Assembly (NCBI GenBank): GCA_029866025.1
Contig: JARXAD010000013.1
Location: 124,001 to 188,000, forward strand
Source: Vampirovibrionales bacterium
Lineage (GTDB): Bacteria; Cyanobacteriota; Vampirovibrionia; Vampirovibrionales; Vampirovibrionaceae
DNA length: 64,000 nt
Direction: 5' to 3'
Part shown: one piece after another, positions 53,682 to 61,293 of the stretch
How positions within the stretch are numbered: position 1 is the first letter of the stretch
How the letters are laid out: every line of letters begins with the position of its first letter
The notes under the pieces: generated by a model
Seen by the model: the letters and a program-made list of their open reading frames with translations, nothing else
Database searches by the model: none
What the model was told of the DNA's origin: nothing
Program-made: the position numbers and the translations under genes

Positions 53682-54845
53682 ATGACGACCTACGTAGAAG
53701 CCATTCAAAAAAGCCTCGTGTTGCCCCTGGAAAAAGTGGCCAACAAGGTATTTACCCAAAAATACAACCCGCTTTATTACCACGGCGCCTTGCCGAATCT
53801 GTTTTTATGGGCCCTGTTTCTCACGGGCTTGTTGTTGCTGGTGTACTACCAGGCCACGCTGTCTACCGCTTATGCCAGTATGAAATACATCACCTATCAG
53901 GCTCCCTTTGGGAATGCTATCCGGTCTATTCACCGCTATGCGGCGGACGGTATGATGATTTTTGTTCTGATCCACTTGTTCCGAGTGTGGTTTACGGATC
54001 GTTATCGTGAATATCGCATTATTCCCTGGATTTCAGGCATCGTTCTTTTCACGGTCCTTTTCTTAGTGGGCTTGACGGGTTACATGCTGATTTGGGATCA
54101 AGATGCTGTTGCCTTAACCAACGTTACCATTAACCTGTTGCGCTCGTTTCCTGTGATCGGGACTGGTTTGGCTGGTTTTATGCTGGCCACGGATTTAAGC
54201 GGATCGAGCTTGATTACGGATTACACCATCACCCGGATGTTGGTGCTCCACTTGGGCATTCCGTTGTTGATGATGTTCTTGTTGTGGTGGCATTACCTGC
54301 GTATTACGCGGCCTGTGACTGATGCCCCACTGGCCTTGGTGCTGATGATGGTGGGTGGTTTGCTACTGGTGGCCGGTGCCGCGCCGGTGGTGCTGGGTGA
54401 TATGGCCCCTCCAGACTTCGCTGTGGTTGCTAAATCCATTCACCTGGATGGGTTGTATGCTTGGCCCCAACAATTGGCCTTGGCCGGCTGGAACATGGGC
54501 GTGATTTGGTTAATGGTGCTGGCTGTTCCTGTGGGCTTGTTTGTATTGCCTTATCTTCAAAAAAAGGCGCTTCGCGGCCAGTTTGCTCGTGTGGTGGCGG
54601 ACAATTGTACTGGCTGCTCTTTGTGTTACAACGATTGCCCTTATGAAGCCATTACCATGGTGGACCGCAATGATGGCAGCCGCTTTAAACGTTTGGCAAC
54701 GGTAAACCCAGAGCATTGCGCTAATTGTGGCTTGTGCGTGGGTGCCTGTGCTTTTAAAGCCATTGATATTCCTCGTTGTGAATCGAAAGACGTTCTGGCT
54801 GAAATTGAAGCGGCCTTGGCAGGTCAGTCGTTGGCATCGGCATAG
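53682..54845 (+). CDS. Cytochrome b (b6-like) fused to a 2x[4Fe-4S] ferredoxin domain
   Basis: 387 residues. The four-helix core has all haem ligands: His84 and His98 in RSIHRYAADGMMIFVLIH, and His190 and His204 in LHLGIPLLMMFLLWWH, plus GLTGYMLIWDQ. Two or three more helices follow, but no PEWY-type Qo motif. The C-terminus is a bacterial ferredoxin domain: CTGCSLCYNDCP (Cys309, 312, 315, 319) and CANCGLCVGAC (Cys346, 349, 352, 356), placed on the cytoplasmic side by topology. It can thus wire haem b to soluble iron-sulfur carriers. ATG 53682 has AGGA upstream; longer frames overlap the previous gene. Confidence 0.92.
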   Translation: MTTYVEAIQKSLVLPLEKVANKVFTQKYNPLYYHGALPNLFLWALFLTGLLLLVYYQATLSTAYASMKYITYQAPFGNAIRSIHRYAADGMMIFVLIHLFRVWFTDRYREYRIIPWISGIVLFTVLFLVGLTGYMLIWDQDAVALTNVTINLLRSFPVIGTGLAGFMLATDLSGSSLITDYTITRMLVLHLGIPLLMMFLLWWHYLRITRPVTDAPLALVLMMVGGLLLVAGAAPVVLGDMAPPDFAVVAKSIHLDGLYAWPQQLALAGWNMGVIWLMVLAVPVGLFVLPYLQKKALRGQFARVVADNCTGCSLCYNDCPYEAITMVDRNDGSRFKRLATVNPEHCANCGLCVGACAFKAIDIPRCESKDVLAEIEAALAGQSLASA

Positions 54846-54893
54846 TTCTCTTTGTTGTATTTGTTTTCCCATTGCTTTGATTAGGTGATTGCC

Positions 54894-55337
54894 ATGATGG
54901 CTACAGAAACACTGTCGGTAAATGCGGCTCCCCCCGCTGAGGCGTTGCCCCCCATCCGTTTGATTGGGTTGGTATGCGAGCGAAGCGTGGAGCTGGAAGA
55001 TCGGTTGAATGCCGACGGGCGTCTGTTAGATGATCCCAGCGTTAAAATCATTTTGGTGCCGTGCAGCGGTATTATTCAGCCTCTCATGATGGAGACTTCC
55101 TTGAAAAATGGTGCCCAAGGCTGCTTTGCTACGGGGTGCCGCATTGGAGACTGCCACTACCGGGAAGGCAACAAGTTTTTGCAAGAGCGCCTTTTGGGAC
55201 AGCGTATGCCCAAACTAAAGCCCACCGTTGATAAACGCCGTATTGAGGCCTATTGGCTTTCGGCTGTGGAGTATGACGAGTTCCGTGAACTGATTGAGTC
55301 CTTTCAATCCACAGTGTCTTCCATACCCGCTTCCTAG
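54894..55337 (+). CDS. MvhD/FlpD-type iron-sulfur protein
   Basis: 147 residues matching the delta subunit of F420-non-reducing hydrogenase (MvhD/FlpD), which passes electrons between iron-sulfur partners and heterodisulfide-reductase-type modules. Motifs: GLVCERS, ILVPCSGIIQPL, NGAQGCFATGCRIGDCHY then REGNKF. Cys28, 57, 77, 82 and 87 are present; the usual second Cys of the first motif is Ser. With the ferredoxin domain of the preceding gene it forms a cytoplasmic electron-transfer arm. No hydrogenase or HdrA gene is nearby. Confidence 0.85.
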   Translation: MMATETLSVNAAPPAEALPPIRLIGLVCERSVELEDRLNADGRLLDDPSVKIILVPCSGIIQPLMMETSLKNGAQGCFATGCRIGDCHYREGNKFLQERLLGQRMPKLKPTVDKRRIEAYWLSAVEYDEFRELIESFQSTVSSIPAS

Positions 55338-55374
55338 TTTTTTGTCTCTTTCTTAACAATAAAGGGTATGACCC

Positions 55375-55512
55375 ATGGCCAAGCAGCCTGTCAATAGTGC
55401 CGATACCAAACAACAGGATGTAAGCCTGTTCCTCAATAAAATCTTCTTTTTTCTCCTGTTTTTTATTTTGTTGGTGATGATTGCCAGTTTTGGAATTATT
55501 GCCGAGGTCTAA
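55375..55512 (+). CDS. 45-residue single-helix membrane peptide
   Basis: MAKQPVNSADTKQQDVSLFL is followed by one hydrophobic helix (IFFFLLFFILLVMIASFGII) and EV. AAAGGG at 55361-55366 gives a good ribosome-binding site, so it is probably real and the last gene of the respiratory block. Such single-helix peptides often stabilise oxidase or bc complexes. Confidence 0.6.
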   Translation: MAKQPVNSADTKQQDVSLFLNKIFFFLLFFILLVMIASFGIIAEV

Positions 55513-55567
55513 TGCTTAGGTTTAACGTGGGGCGGGCTATCCTCCCTTCGCGCTTAGGGTGTGGTGT

Positions 55568-56101
55568 ATGGATAGCCGTCTGATCACATGCCGTTTTGCA
55601 ACCTCTGCAGACATTGGCTTTATCCAAGCTACCGTGCGCTGCAGTTGGGAAACCCACTTTAAAGCGTTTTTAACAGATGACCACATCCGCTTTGACATGC
55701 AGCGCGAATATGGGGATGCGGTGTTAAGGCAGCATCTGGATGGAGGTCCGCAGACATTTTGGATTGCTCAGGATGCTGTTACCGCAATTCCTCTTGGTTT
55801 TGTGGCGACGGAACGACTTGAGCAGGGTGAAATAGCCACCTTGATGATTCATAAGGTGTATTTGGATGCTCAGTTAACGGGGCAAGGCATTGGGTCTCAA
55901 CTCATGGCTTGGCTTCGCTCCTATGCGGTTCAACTGGGGTGTTCTCAGTTGATGTTGATGGTGAACCGGTACAATCGAGCCAAAAACTTTTATGAAGCCC
56001 ATGGCTTTGTGATTACTGAAGAAACGGACACGCAGGTAGGAGAAAGCGAGACCGGTGAGACCTATTGGCGAAATGACTACCGAATGGTTTCGGTCTTGTA
56101 G
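55568..56101 (+). CDS. GNAT-family N-acetyltransferase
   Basis: About 177 residues. The acetyl-CoA loop is LTGQGIGSQLMAWLRSYA, preceded by the strand MIHKVYLDAQ and followed by LMLMVNRYNRAKNFYEAHGF. This is the normal GNAT order, and it resembles the RimI/ribosomal-protein or small-molecule acetyltransferase groups; the substrate is unknown. ATG 55568 with AGGGTG upstream is preferred over a GTG three codons earlier. Confidence 0.88.
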   Translation: MDSRLITCRFATSADIGFIQATVRCSWETHFKAFLTDDHIRFDMQREYGDAVLRQHLDGGPQTFWIAQDAVTAIPLGFVATERLEQGEIATLMIHKVYLDAQLTGQGIGSQLMAWLRSYAVQLGCSQLMLMVNRYNRAKNFYEAHGFVITEETDTQVGESETGETYWRNDYRMVSVL

Positions 56102-56239
56102 GGTGTTTTTTGCCTTGTTTGGCGTTTTAGGGAAGGGCTACTTGAAGCAGGGCTGTGTTTACCGTATAACAATAAGTCCTCTTAAGTTACCTGTTAATGG
56201 GGAGTTCATCCCCTGTTCCGCCTCTAAGGATTTTTATTC

Positions 56240-56668
56240 ATGGTCATTATTCGCCTGAAACGCCAAGGCCGCAAAAAACACCCGTTTTACCGTGTGGTGG
56301 TTACGGATAGCCGTAATCGTCGTGATGGCGAACCTATTCAAGAGTTGGGTTACTACAACCCCATGAGCAAAGAATTAAAGCTGGACAAGGTGTCGGCTGT
56401 GGCTTGGATTGCCAAAGGCGCCCAAGTGTCGGATACCGCCAAACGGTTGATTGACAAAGCCCCCGAAAGCGGCGAACTGTTTGTGATTCCTGTCACCAAA
56501 AAGCCACGCTTGTCTAAAAAAGCCAAGGCCAAGCAAGAAGCCGCCAAAGAAGCGGCGAAGATTGAAATTAAAGAAGAGCCTAAAGTGGAAGATGCTCCTG
56601 CTAACGCAGAAGAAGTGGTTGCTGAAACACCCGTAGAGGCCCCTGCTGAAGAAGCGGTGCCTGCTTAG
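56240..56668 (+). CDS. rpsP: Small ribosomal subunit protein bS16, extended C-terminus
   Basis: The first 85 residues are a standard S16 ([52 protein letters not shown]). A Lys/Ala/Glu-rich tail of about 55 residues follows ([18 protein letters not shown] then an acidic Glu/Pro/Val end). Extended acidic tails occur in some S16 homologues, but this one is long. It is not followed by rimM or trmD. A strong terminator closes the gene. Confidence 0.95.
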   Translation: MVIIRLKRQGRKKHPFYRVVVTDSRNRRDGEPIQELGYYNPMSKELKLDKVSAVAWIAKGAQVSDTAKRLIDKAPESGELFVIPVTKKPRLSKKAKAKQEAAKEAAKIEIKEEPKVEDAPANAEEVVAETPVEAPAEEAVPA

Positions 56669-56683
56669 TTTTCTCTCAATTTA

Positions 56684-56718
56684 AAAAGCCGCCCCAACAA
56701 TTGCTGGGGCGGCTTTTT
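56684..56718. terminator. Strong bidirectional terminator
   Basis: AAAAAGCCGCCCCA (56684-56697) pairs with TGGGGCGGCTTTTT (56705-56718), a 14-bp stem with A/T flanks. It ends rpsP and the convergent orphan gene. Confidence 0.93.
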
Positions 56719-56721
56719 ATT

Positions 56722-57123
56722 TTATTGTTTATAAATTAGCCTACTTTTTTGATTAACCTTATAAATAGATAATCGTATTGCATCCAGAGTACTTTTTCCT
56801 TTCTCTACGGCTTTTTCAAGGTTGTTAAACTGCTCAGTAGAGAGCTTTTTTAACTGAGCAGGTGTCATTCTTGTTAGTGTAGTCAATGCAGCAATGTTTT
56901 GTTGAGCTTGTAGCTCGGGCGGGATCGTTTTTTTTGAGTTTTGTTTTTTTAATCCCATTACATACCGAGGAATAAAAATTTTCAAAAAAGCAACTTTTTT
57001 CTCTATGGGCGATTTTTGAAAGCTTTTAAGTCCCAACTCTTCTAAAATCGTTTGGGCAAGTCTATCTAGCGGACAAGTATTGTCACCCTCTATTAGTTCC
57101 GCCATATCCCCATCTTTACTCAT
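56722..57123 (-). CDS. Orphan hypothetical protein
   Basis: 133 residues, AT-rich, mostly helical, basic at the C-terminus: DRLAQTILEELGLKSFQKSP, VAFLKIFIPRYVMGLKKQNS, and MTPAQLKKLSTEQFNNLEKA, which reads like a short helical repeat. No signal peptide. It lies 12 bases after a 64-residue gene in the same direction, so the two form a small operon. Not recognised. Confidence 0.55.
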   Translation of the reverse strand: MSKDGDMAELIEGDNTCPLDRLAQTILEELGLKSFQKSPIEKKVAFLKIFIPRYVMGLKKQNSKKTIPPELQAQQNIAALTTLTRMTPAQLKKLSTEQFNNLEKAVEKGKSTLDAIRLSIYKVNQKSRLIYKQ

Positions 57124-57135
57124 AAATAAATCATT

Positions 57136-57330
57136 TTAACCGGTAGCTGTAATAGTAAGTCGGTCAAATGGCAACCCTTTAACTTGCTTAGCCACTTCTG
57201 GTTCTGCAAAGGCTTCCAGTATAGCCTCTTCTAAAGCAGCTTTATCCGATCCGTATCCCTGCTTATATTTCTTTAAGTTTACTTCTACTACTGCGCCAAA
57301 TTGGATTGCGGGGTGGGGGGCGATGTTCAT
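57136..57330 (-). CDS. Small orphan protein with IQFGAV N-terminus
   Basis: 64 residues: MNIAPHPAIQFGAVVEVNLK, then a Lys/Tyr/Gly stretch, an acidic helix (KAALEEAILEAFAEPEV) and FDRLTITATG. AGGAG lies upstream of ATG 57330. The FG motif at residue 11-12 parallels that in the 99-residue protein at 44956. First gene of a two-gene orphan operon. Function unknown. Confidence 0.55.
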   Translation of the reverse strand: MNIAPHPAIQFGAVVEVNLKKYKQGYGSDKAALEEAILEAFAEPEVAKQVKGLPFDRLTITATG

Positions 57331-57483
57331 TGAGGGAAAACTCCTGTTGATGAGAGGCGAGTGAGAGGGAGAAATAAAGGTTAACTATTTGTTTAAAAGG
57401 CCATCAATACTAAAACCTGCGCCGTGCCCCTGTTGTTATGGCGCTTCTGTAATAATTTGTTACAACTAACGGTGTGTTGTGGG

Positions 57484-58527
57484 CTAATTGTTGGTTTTTT
57501 GCGAACCTACTGTGGCGGCTGCTGTGCTTTTAGAGGCCTTCTCCATGGATTCCAAGGTTTCCATCCCCACCAGCAGGCTTAAATTTTGGCGTGCAGAGAG
57601 GTACTCTTGCTGAGTTTTAATCAAGGCATCATCCAGCCCTGCCGTAAGGGTGCCCGCCAACGGCCCCCACAGTGGGTCACTTTTGTGGCCCGAATCCGAT
57701 GGGTTCAACAGCTCTTGGTAGCGTTGGATTTCTTGCTGACCTTGCTGGGCTAAGGCCAAGCGCTCTTTGGCATGGCGGTAGGTGTAATAGCTGGTAAGCA
57801 GCTGGCTTTGTAACGCTTCCACTTCTTTGGCCAACAGCAACATATCGGCGTCCGTCACAATACTCAGGGGCGATTGCTTGGGGTTCCCCTGCACGAGGTC
57901 ATTCACAATACTGCCACCCACCAAGCCAGCCGGTGTGCCTGTCATCATGGTGCTGGCAGCGCCACCCACGCGGGCCAAGCTTTGAATGAGACGCTTGGAA
58001 AAATCCGTATCGTTGGGGTCTACGCCCACGGCGTTTTTGCGCGACAGCTTTTCAATGGCAAAACGGATGGTGCCGCTGCGTTCTACAGCGGTTTGCCACA
58101 ATACCCCCACATCAGCCAAAGAGTCGGCTTCTTGATCTCGCAGCATGTTATTAATGGCCTGATGCTGGGTGGCCATGGCTGTGGCCAGCGTGGTATCGGT
58201 GGGCGTGGTTGCTACCGATGGTTGGTTTGCCGTAAGAGGAATGGCAGAAGCTGGCTCGGGGGGTGCTATGGGGAGCGGCTTTTGCACCGATACAATTGGG
58301 GCTTTGTGGAGAATCACCTTGGATGGAGACGCGTTGGGTGTTTTGGTGGTCTTGGTAACGGGAGGTTCGTTCACCAACATCTCCGGGGGAACGTCCAGCA
58401 AGGAGGGTAGAATGGCGTATGCCGGTAAGGTGCAGCAGCAAGCGATTACCAGGCCAAGACGCATGGCCACGGCTACCCCTTGCAGGATAATGGCGTTGGC
58501 TACGAAAGGACGCGTATGCCGAGACAT
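57484..58527 (-). CDS. Hypothetical exported coiled-coil protein (paralogue 2)
   Basis: 347 residues. A signal sequence is present either at the start or from Met22 (MRLGLVIACCCTLPAYA, cleavable). A Pro/Thr linker leads to a helical domain beginning VLWQTAVERSGTIRFAIEKL, a Gly/Met/Thr-rich middle (SMMTG, LVGGSIVND) and long helices (EVEALQSQLLTSYYTYRHAK). The same order and motifs are found in the preceding gene, so the two are tandem paralogues. The starts and stops overlap (TAATG). Envelope or efflux-related helical protein is a guess; no family recognised. Confidence 0.6.
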   Translation of the reverse strand: MSRHTRPFVANAIILQGVAVAMRLGLVIACCCTLPAYAILPSLLDVPPEMLVNEPPVTKTTKTPNASPSKVILHKAPIVSVQKPLPIAPPEPASAIPLTANQPSVATTPTDTTLATAMATQHQAINNMLRDQEADSLADVGVLWQTAVERSGTIRFAIEKLSRKNAVGVDPNDTDFSKRLIQSLARVGGAASTMMTGTPAGLVGGSIVNDLVQGNPKQSPLSIVTDADMLLLAKEVEALQSQLLTSYYTYRHAKERLALAQQGQQEIQRYQELLNPSDSGHKSDPLWGPLAGTLTAGLDDALIKTQQEYLSARQNLSLLVGMETLESMEKASKSTAAATVGSQKTNN

Positions 58528-59660
58528 TAGATAGAGCCTTTTTGGGTGTCAACAGGCGTTACGGTGGTTAACGTACCGGAAGACGTTGGTTCTGGATCAG
58601 AAGAGCGTTCAGAAGAGGCGGTTTCTGTTGGGGTGTTGGGGTTGGCAATTAACCTAAGCCCAGTGACGACGTTACCCCCTGCCATCCGCTCCAAAGATAG
58701 ACGAAGGCGTTGGGCCTCTTGCTGCAACGTGGTTTCATACAAGCGGGCCTGATAATAGGCGGCACCGTTGCTCATCAGCATCAGTGGGGTGGCAGGACTG
58801 TTGGATTGCTGTTTACCCACCGCCATGGCTTGGGTATACGCTTGTTGCGCCAACGTAGTTTTTTCGTGGGCTAGGGTTAAGGCGCTTAGGGTCCGCTTAT
58901 AATCGTGATAATGTTGCAAAACATCGCGCTGGAGAGATTCTACCAAGCCTGCCAGTTGAATTTTTTCGGTAGCCGAGAGGCGCTGCCCTTGGGGTTGGGT
59001 AGCGCCGCTGGTTAAATTCCGTAAGGCGTCGCCGCCGGCCATAATGCCCATGTTGCGGTAGCCCCCCACCACGTTGCCGCCCGGCAGCATCATGCTGGCC
59101 ATGGTGGCTCCCGAAATCATGGTGCTGAGGGTACGGCGTAAGAAAACACTGCTTTGCTTGGTTTGTAGGGTTTCATCGGGTGCAGACAGCTTTTCAAGGG
59201 AGAACCGAATGACGGCGTTTCGCTCTACGGTGGCGTCCCATAAGGCTTTTAAATCATCGTCCTCAATGCCCTGTTGTAAGGCGGCCAAGGCACGGCTAGC
59301 GTCGTCTTCGTTGGCACCCAGGCTGCTTTCCAAACGCGTAATGGCAGGGCGAGTGGTAAACACTGGTGTGGTAACGGCAGCTAAACTCACCACTTCCAGC
59401 TCACTGTTCGGGTTGGCTGGTCCCACGCTGTTCTCATCAACGGTGGATTGGGCGGATTCTGTGGGGAGTTGGGGGTTAATGGTGGCCATGGGAGGCAGAA
59501 AATCTCGGACTGGCCAGGGCTCGGCTTCGGTAGCCAAGCGGGAAGGCGCTGTGGGGCGAGTCCAGCTAAAGGCTAAAGAACCATGACTAACGCAGACCAG
59601 CAATCCCATGAACAACAGAGCCAGAAAGGGGCGACGGTAGTGGGTGGCTAAAAAACGCAT
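58527..59660 (-). CDS. Hypothetical exported coiled-coil protein (paralogue 1)
   Basis: About 377 residues with a clear signal peptide (RPFLALLFMGLLVCVSHGSL then AFS). After a Pro/Thr/Glu linker comes ALWDATVERNAVIRFSLEKL, a Gly/Met-rich middle (ISGATMASMMLPGGNVVG) and long helices (LVESLQRDVLQHYHDYKRTL; ARLYETTLQQEAQRLRLSLE). AGAGGA upstream supports ATG 59660. Together with its paralogue it may form an envelope complex. Length and helical pairs recall TolC-like hairpins, but no beta-barrel strands are evident. Confidence 0.6.
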   Translation of the reverse strand: MRFLATHYRRPFLALLFMGLLVCVSHGSLAFSWTRPTAPSRLATEAEPWPVRDFLPPMATINPQLPTESAQSTVDENSVGPANPNSELEVVSLAAVTTPVFTTRPAITRLESSLGANEDDASRALAALQQGIEDDDLKALWDATVERNAVIRFSLEKLSAPDETLQTKQSSVFLRRTLSTMISGATMASMMLPGGNVVGGYRNMGIMAGGDALRNLTSGATQPQGQRLSATEKIQLAGLVESLQRDVLQHYHDYKRTLSALTLAHEKTTLAQQAYTQAMAVGKQQSNSPATPLMLMSNGAAYYQARLYETTLQQEAQRLRLSLERMAGGNVVTGLRLIANPNTPTETASSERSSDPEPTSSGTLTTVTPVDTQKGSI

Positions 59661-60003
59661 AGGTCCTCTGAAGGTGATAGCCAAGGGTTAAAAATGGTCT
59701 TGCCATTGTTTAGATTGTAAACCAGACGCTGGGTTCCCGGTAGCGAAAGCCATTTACGACAACCCTAATGTTGTAAAGGTGACTGAAGGTTGCGAATTGC
59801 CTGAAAATAGGGCGAGGATTAGAAGCACCTGAGCAAAAATACCCATGACAGAAATCACTTCAATGGGTATCCTTTTATTCCCATGCGATTCCCTTCCTCC
59901 CATTGTAAGCCCCTTCATCTAAAGCGATGGCAACGACTACCCCTGATGCTTCGCCAGCCTCAGTTCAACGCGTTGTGTGCGTTTTTGATGGAGAAGATTT
60001 GTT
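59661..60003. other. Divergent intergenic region with a hairpin
   Basis: About 340 bases between the paralogue pair and the amber-interrupted ORF. ATACCCAT (59839-59846) and ATGGGTAT (59863-59870) form an 8-bp stem followed on the plus strand by CCTTTTATTC, terminator-like. A 29-codon frame from ATG 59927 overlaps the next start but has no ribosome-binding site. Otherwise nothing is seen. Confidence 0.35.
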
Positions 60004-60432
60004 ATGGCCGATTTAACCACGGTACTGATAGCCCAACGCATCATGAACCAACGGTACCAAACCGCTATTAAAACCAATGCAATTCCGGCCCAATGGCAGT
60101 AGTTGCCCGCTAGGGTTTCAGGGCTACAAACCCAAATGAACGACCTTTACCAACGGGTGAATATTATTCCCCAAGAGACGGTAAAGGTTCAAAAAGAGGT
60201 GGAGGCCAACGCCAACGAGTGGGATACGGTGCTAACCATTGGTCTTTTTGTTGTGGGTGGGCTGATTGCCTTGATGACCCATAGTGGCTCTAGTGTTTCG
60301 CGAACTGGAACGAGTGAATGGAATCACTATAGCCCTCTAATGAATGATTTATTTAAAGACCTTGAAGCCAAGGGAGCCAAAGGCCTCAAGCGTCAAAGCA
60401 ACCGAGTGATTCGGAGCTTTCGTCACAAATAG
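60004..60432 (+). pseudogene. Membrane-anchored orphan ORF interrupted by in-frame UAG
   Basis: ATG 60004 has GGAGAAG 8 bases upstream and reads MADLTTVLIAQRIMNQRYQT onward to a TAG at 60100-60102 (codon 33). Without shifting, the same frame continues for 109 codons: LPARVSGLQTQMNDLYQRV, VQKEVEANANEW, one membrane helix (TVLTIGLFVVGGLIALM) and a basic C-terminal tail. Both parts are helical and fit one continuous protein of 142 residues. Either a nonsense mutation, an assembly error or UAG readthrough; restart at ATG 60139 is possible. Function unknown. Confidence 0.55.
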
Positions 60433-60435
60433 TCT

Positions 60436-60642
60436 TTAATTGAGCGGCTCATAAATCATAAACACTGCGCCGCCGCCATCAATAAGGTTTGCTTGAGGAC
60501 CCGACAAAAACGCAATGTCTTCGGCTTCTAGGCCAAAATTGGGCGCTATCCACGCCTCGTTTAGGCGATAAAAATCCGCCTGATACTGGGGCGCATAGTC
60601 CACAATGGTGGCCGCCAAGGCGGCTGTAGAAACAAAGCTCAT
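60436..60642 (-). pseudogene. Truncated GNAT acetyltransferase (N-terminal fragment)
   Basis: 68 residues with its own ribosome-binding site (AGAGG). TIVDYAPQYQADFYRLNEAW then IAPNFGLEAEDIAFLSGPQA and IDGGGAVFMIYE match the first third of a GNAT family in which the L-N-x-x-W-I and E-x-E-D blocks precede the acetyl-CoA loop. The protein stops before that loop, so it cannot bind acetyl-CoA. It faces the amber-interrupted ORF with only 3 bases between stops, which suggests a deletion removed the rest. Confidence 0.65.
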
Positions 60643-60696
60643 AGGAAACCTCTTTAAACCCGATGATTTTTAAAGATTTAGGCCCAATCCAATTGA

Positions 60697-61179
60697 TTAA
60701 TCACGCTTTGCGTGATATTCAACGATGGCGGCGGTAGAAATGCCTCCTCGGGGGGTAAAATTGGCGCTGATTTTGAGGTAGCGGGGGGCAATGGCGGCAA
60801 TAATGTCGTCGCGGAACTTATTGACGACGTTTTCGTAAAAAATGCCGCAGTTTCGGTAGCTCAGGGTGTAGTATTTAAAGGCTTTCAGCTCCAGTACCAG
60901 CGCATTGGGTATGTATTCAATAATAATGGTGCCAATATCGGGCAGGCCGGTTTTGGGGCACACACTGGTAAATTCCGGCACGTTAATAATAATGGTGGTG
61001 TCGCGGTCGGTGTATTTGTTTTCCCAAATTTCCAGCGGGGCAAAGTCAATTTGCTCAGGGGGAAAGCTAAACACGGGGTTCACTTTGCCAGCGGCGTTAA
61101 CGCTCACGGCTGGTGTGAGGGTGGGTTCGGTTAGTGTTGGTTCAGCAAGGGCGGTGCTGGTTTCTAAGGTGGTGGTCAT
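60697..61179 (-). CDS. queF: NADPH-dependent 7-cyano-7-deazaguanine reductase (preQ0 reductase)
   Basis: Reduces preQ0 to preQ1 in queuosine synthesis. 160 residues, the short (YkvM) class. The active-site Cys and Asp are in EFTSVCPKTGLPDIGTI, the QueF motif follows as LELKAFKYYTLSYRNCGIF then YENVVN, and the closing strand pair is LKISANFTPRGGI. ATG 61179 is chosen because the much longer upstream frame overlaps the divergent carboxylase gene and is not QueF-like. Other queuosine genes are not adjacent. Confidence 0.95.
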   Translation of the reverse strand: MTTTLETSTALAEPTLTEPTLTPAVSVNAAGKVNPVFSFPPEQIDFAPLEIWENKYTDRDTTIIINVPEFTSVCPKTGLPDIGTIIIEYIPNALVLELKAFKYYTLSYRNCGIFYENVVNKFRDDIIAAIAPRYLKISANFTPRGGISTAAIVEYHAKRD

Positions 61180-61293
61180 GGCTGTGTCCAATACAAAAGC
61201 AAAAGCAACGGTAGAAAATGCCTGTTTACCATAAACTAAGGGGACTATTGATTCAAACCGCTTGTTCAAACAATCAAAGGGAACTGGACTGCT

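Noticed and set aside
46832-55512. Reading the block as a photosynthetic b6f operon
   Set aside because: Cytochrome b is not split in the petB/petD manner, there is no cytochrome f, and the block contains a C-family oxidase and MvhD-like protein.
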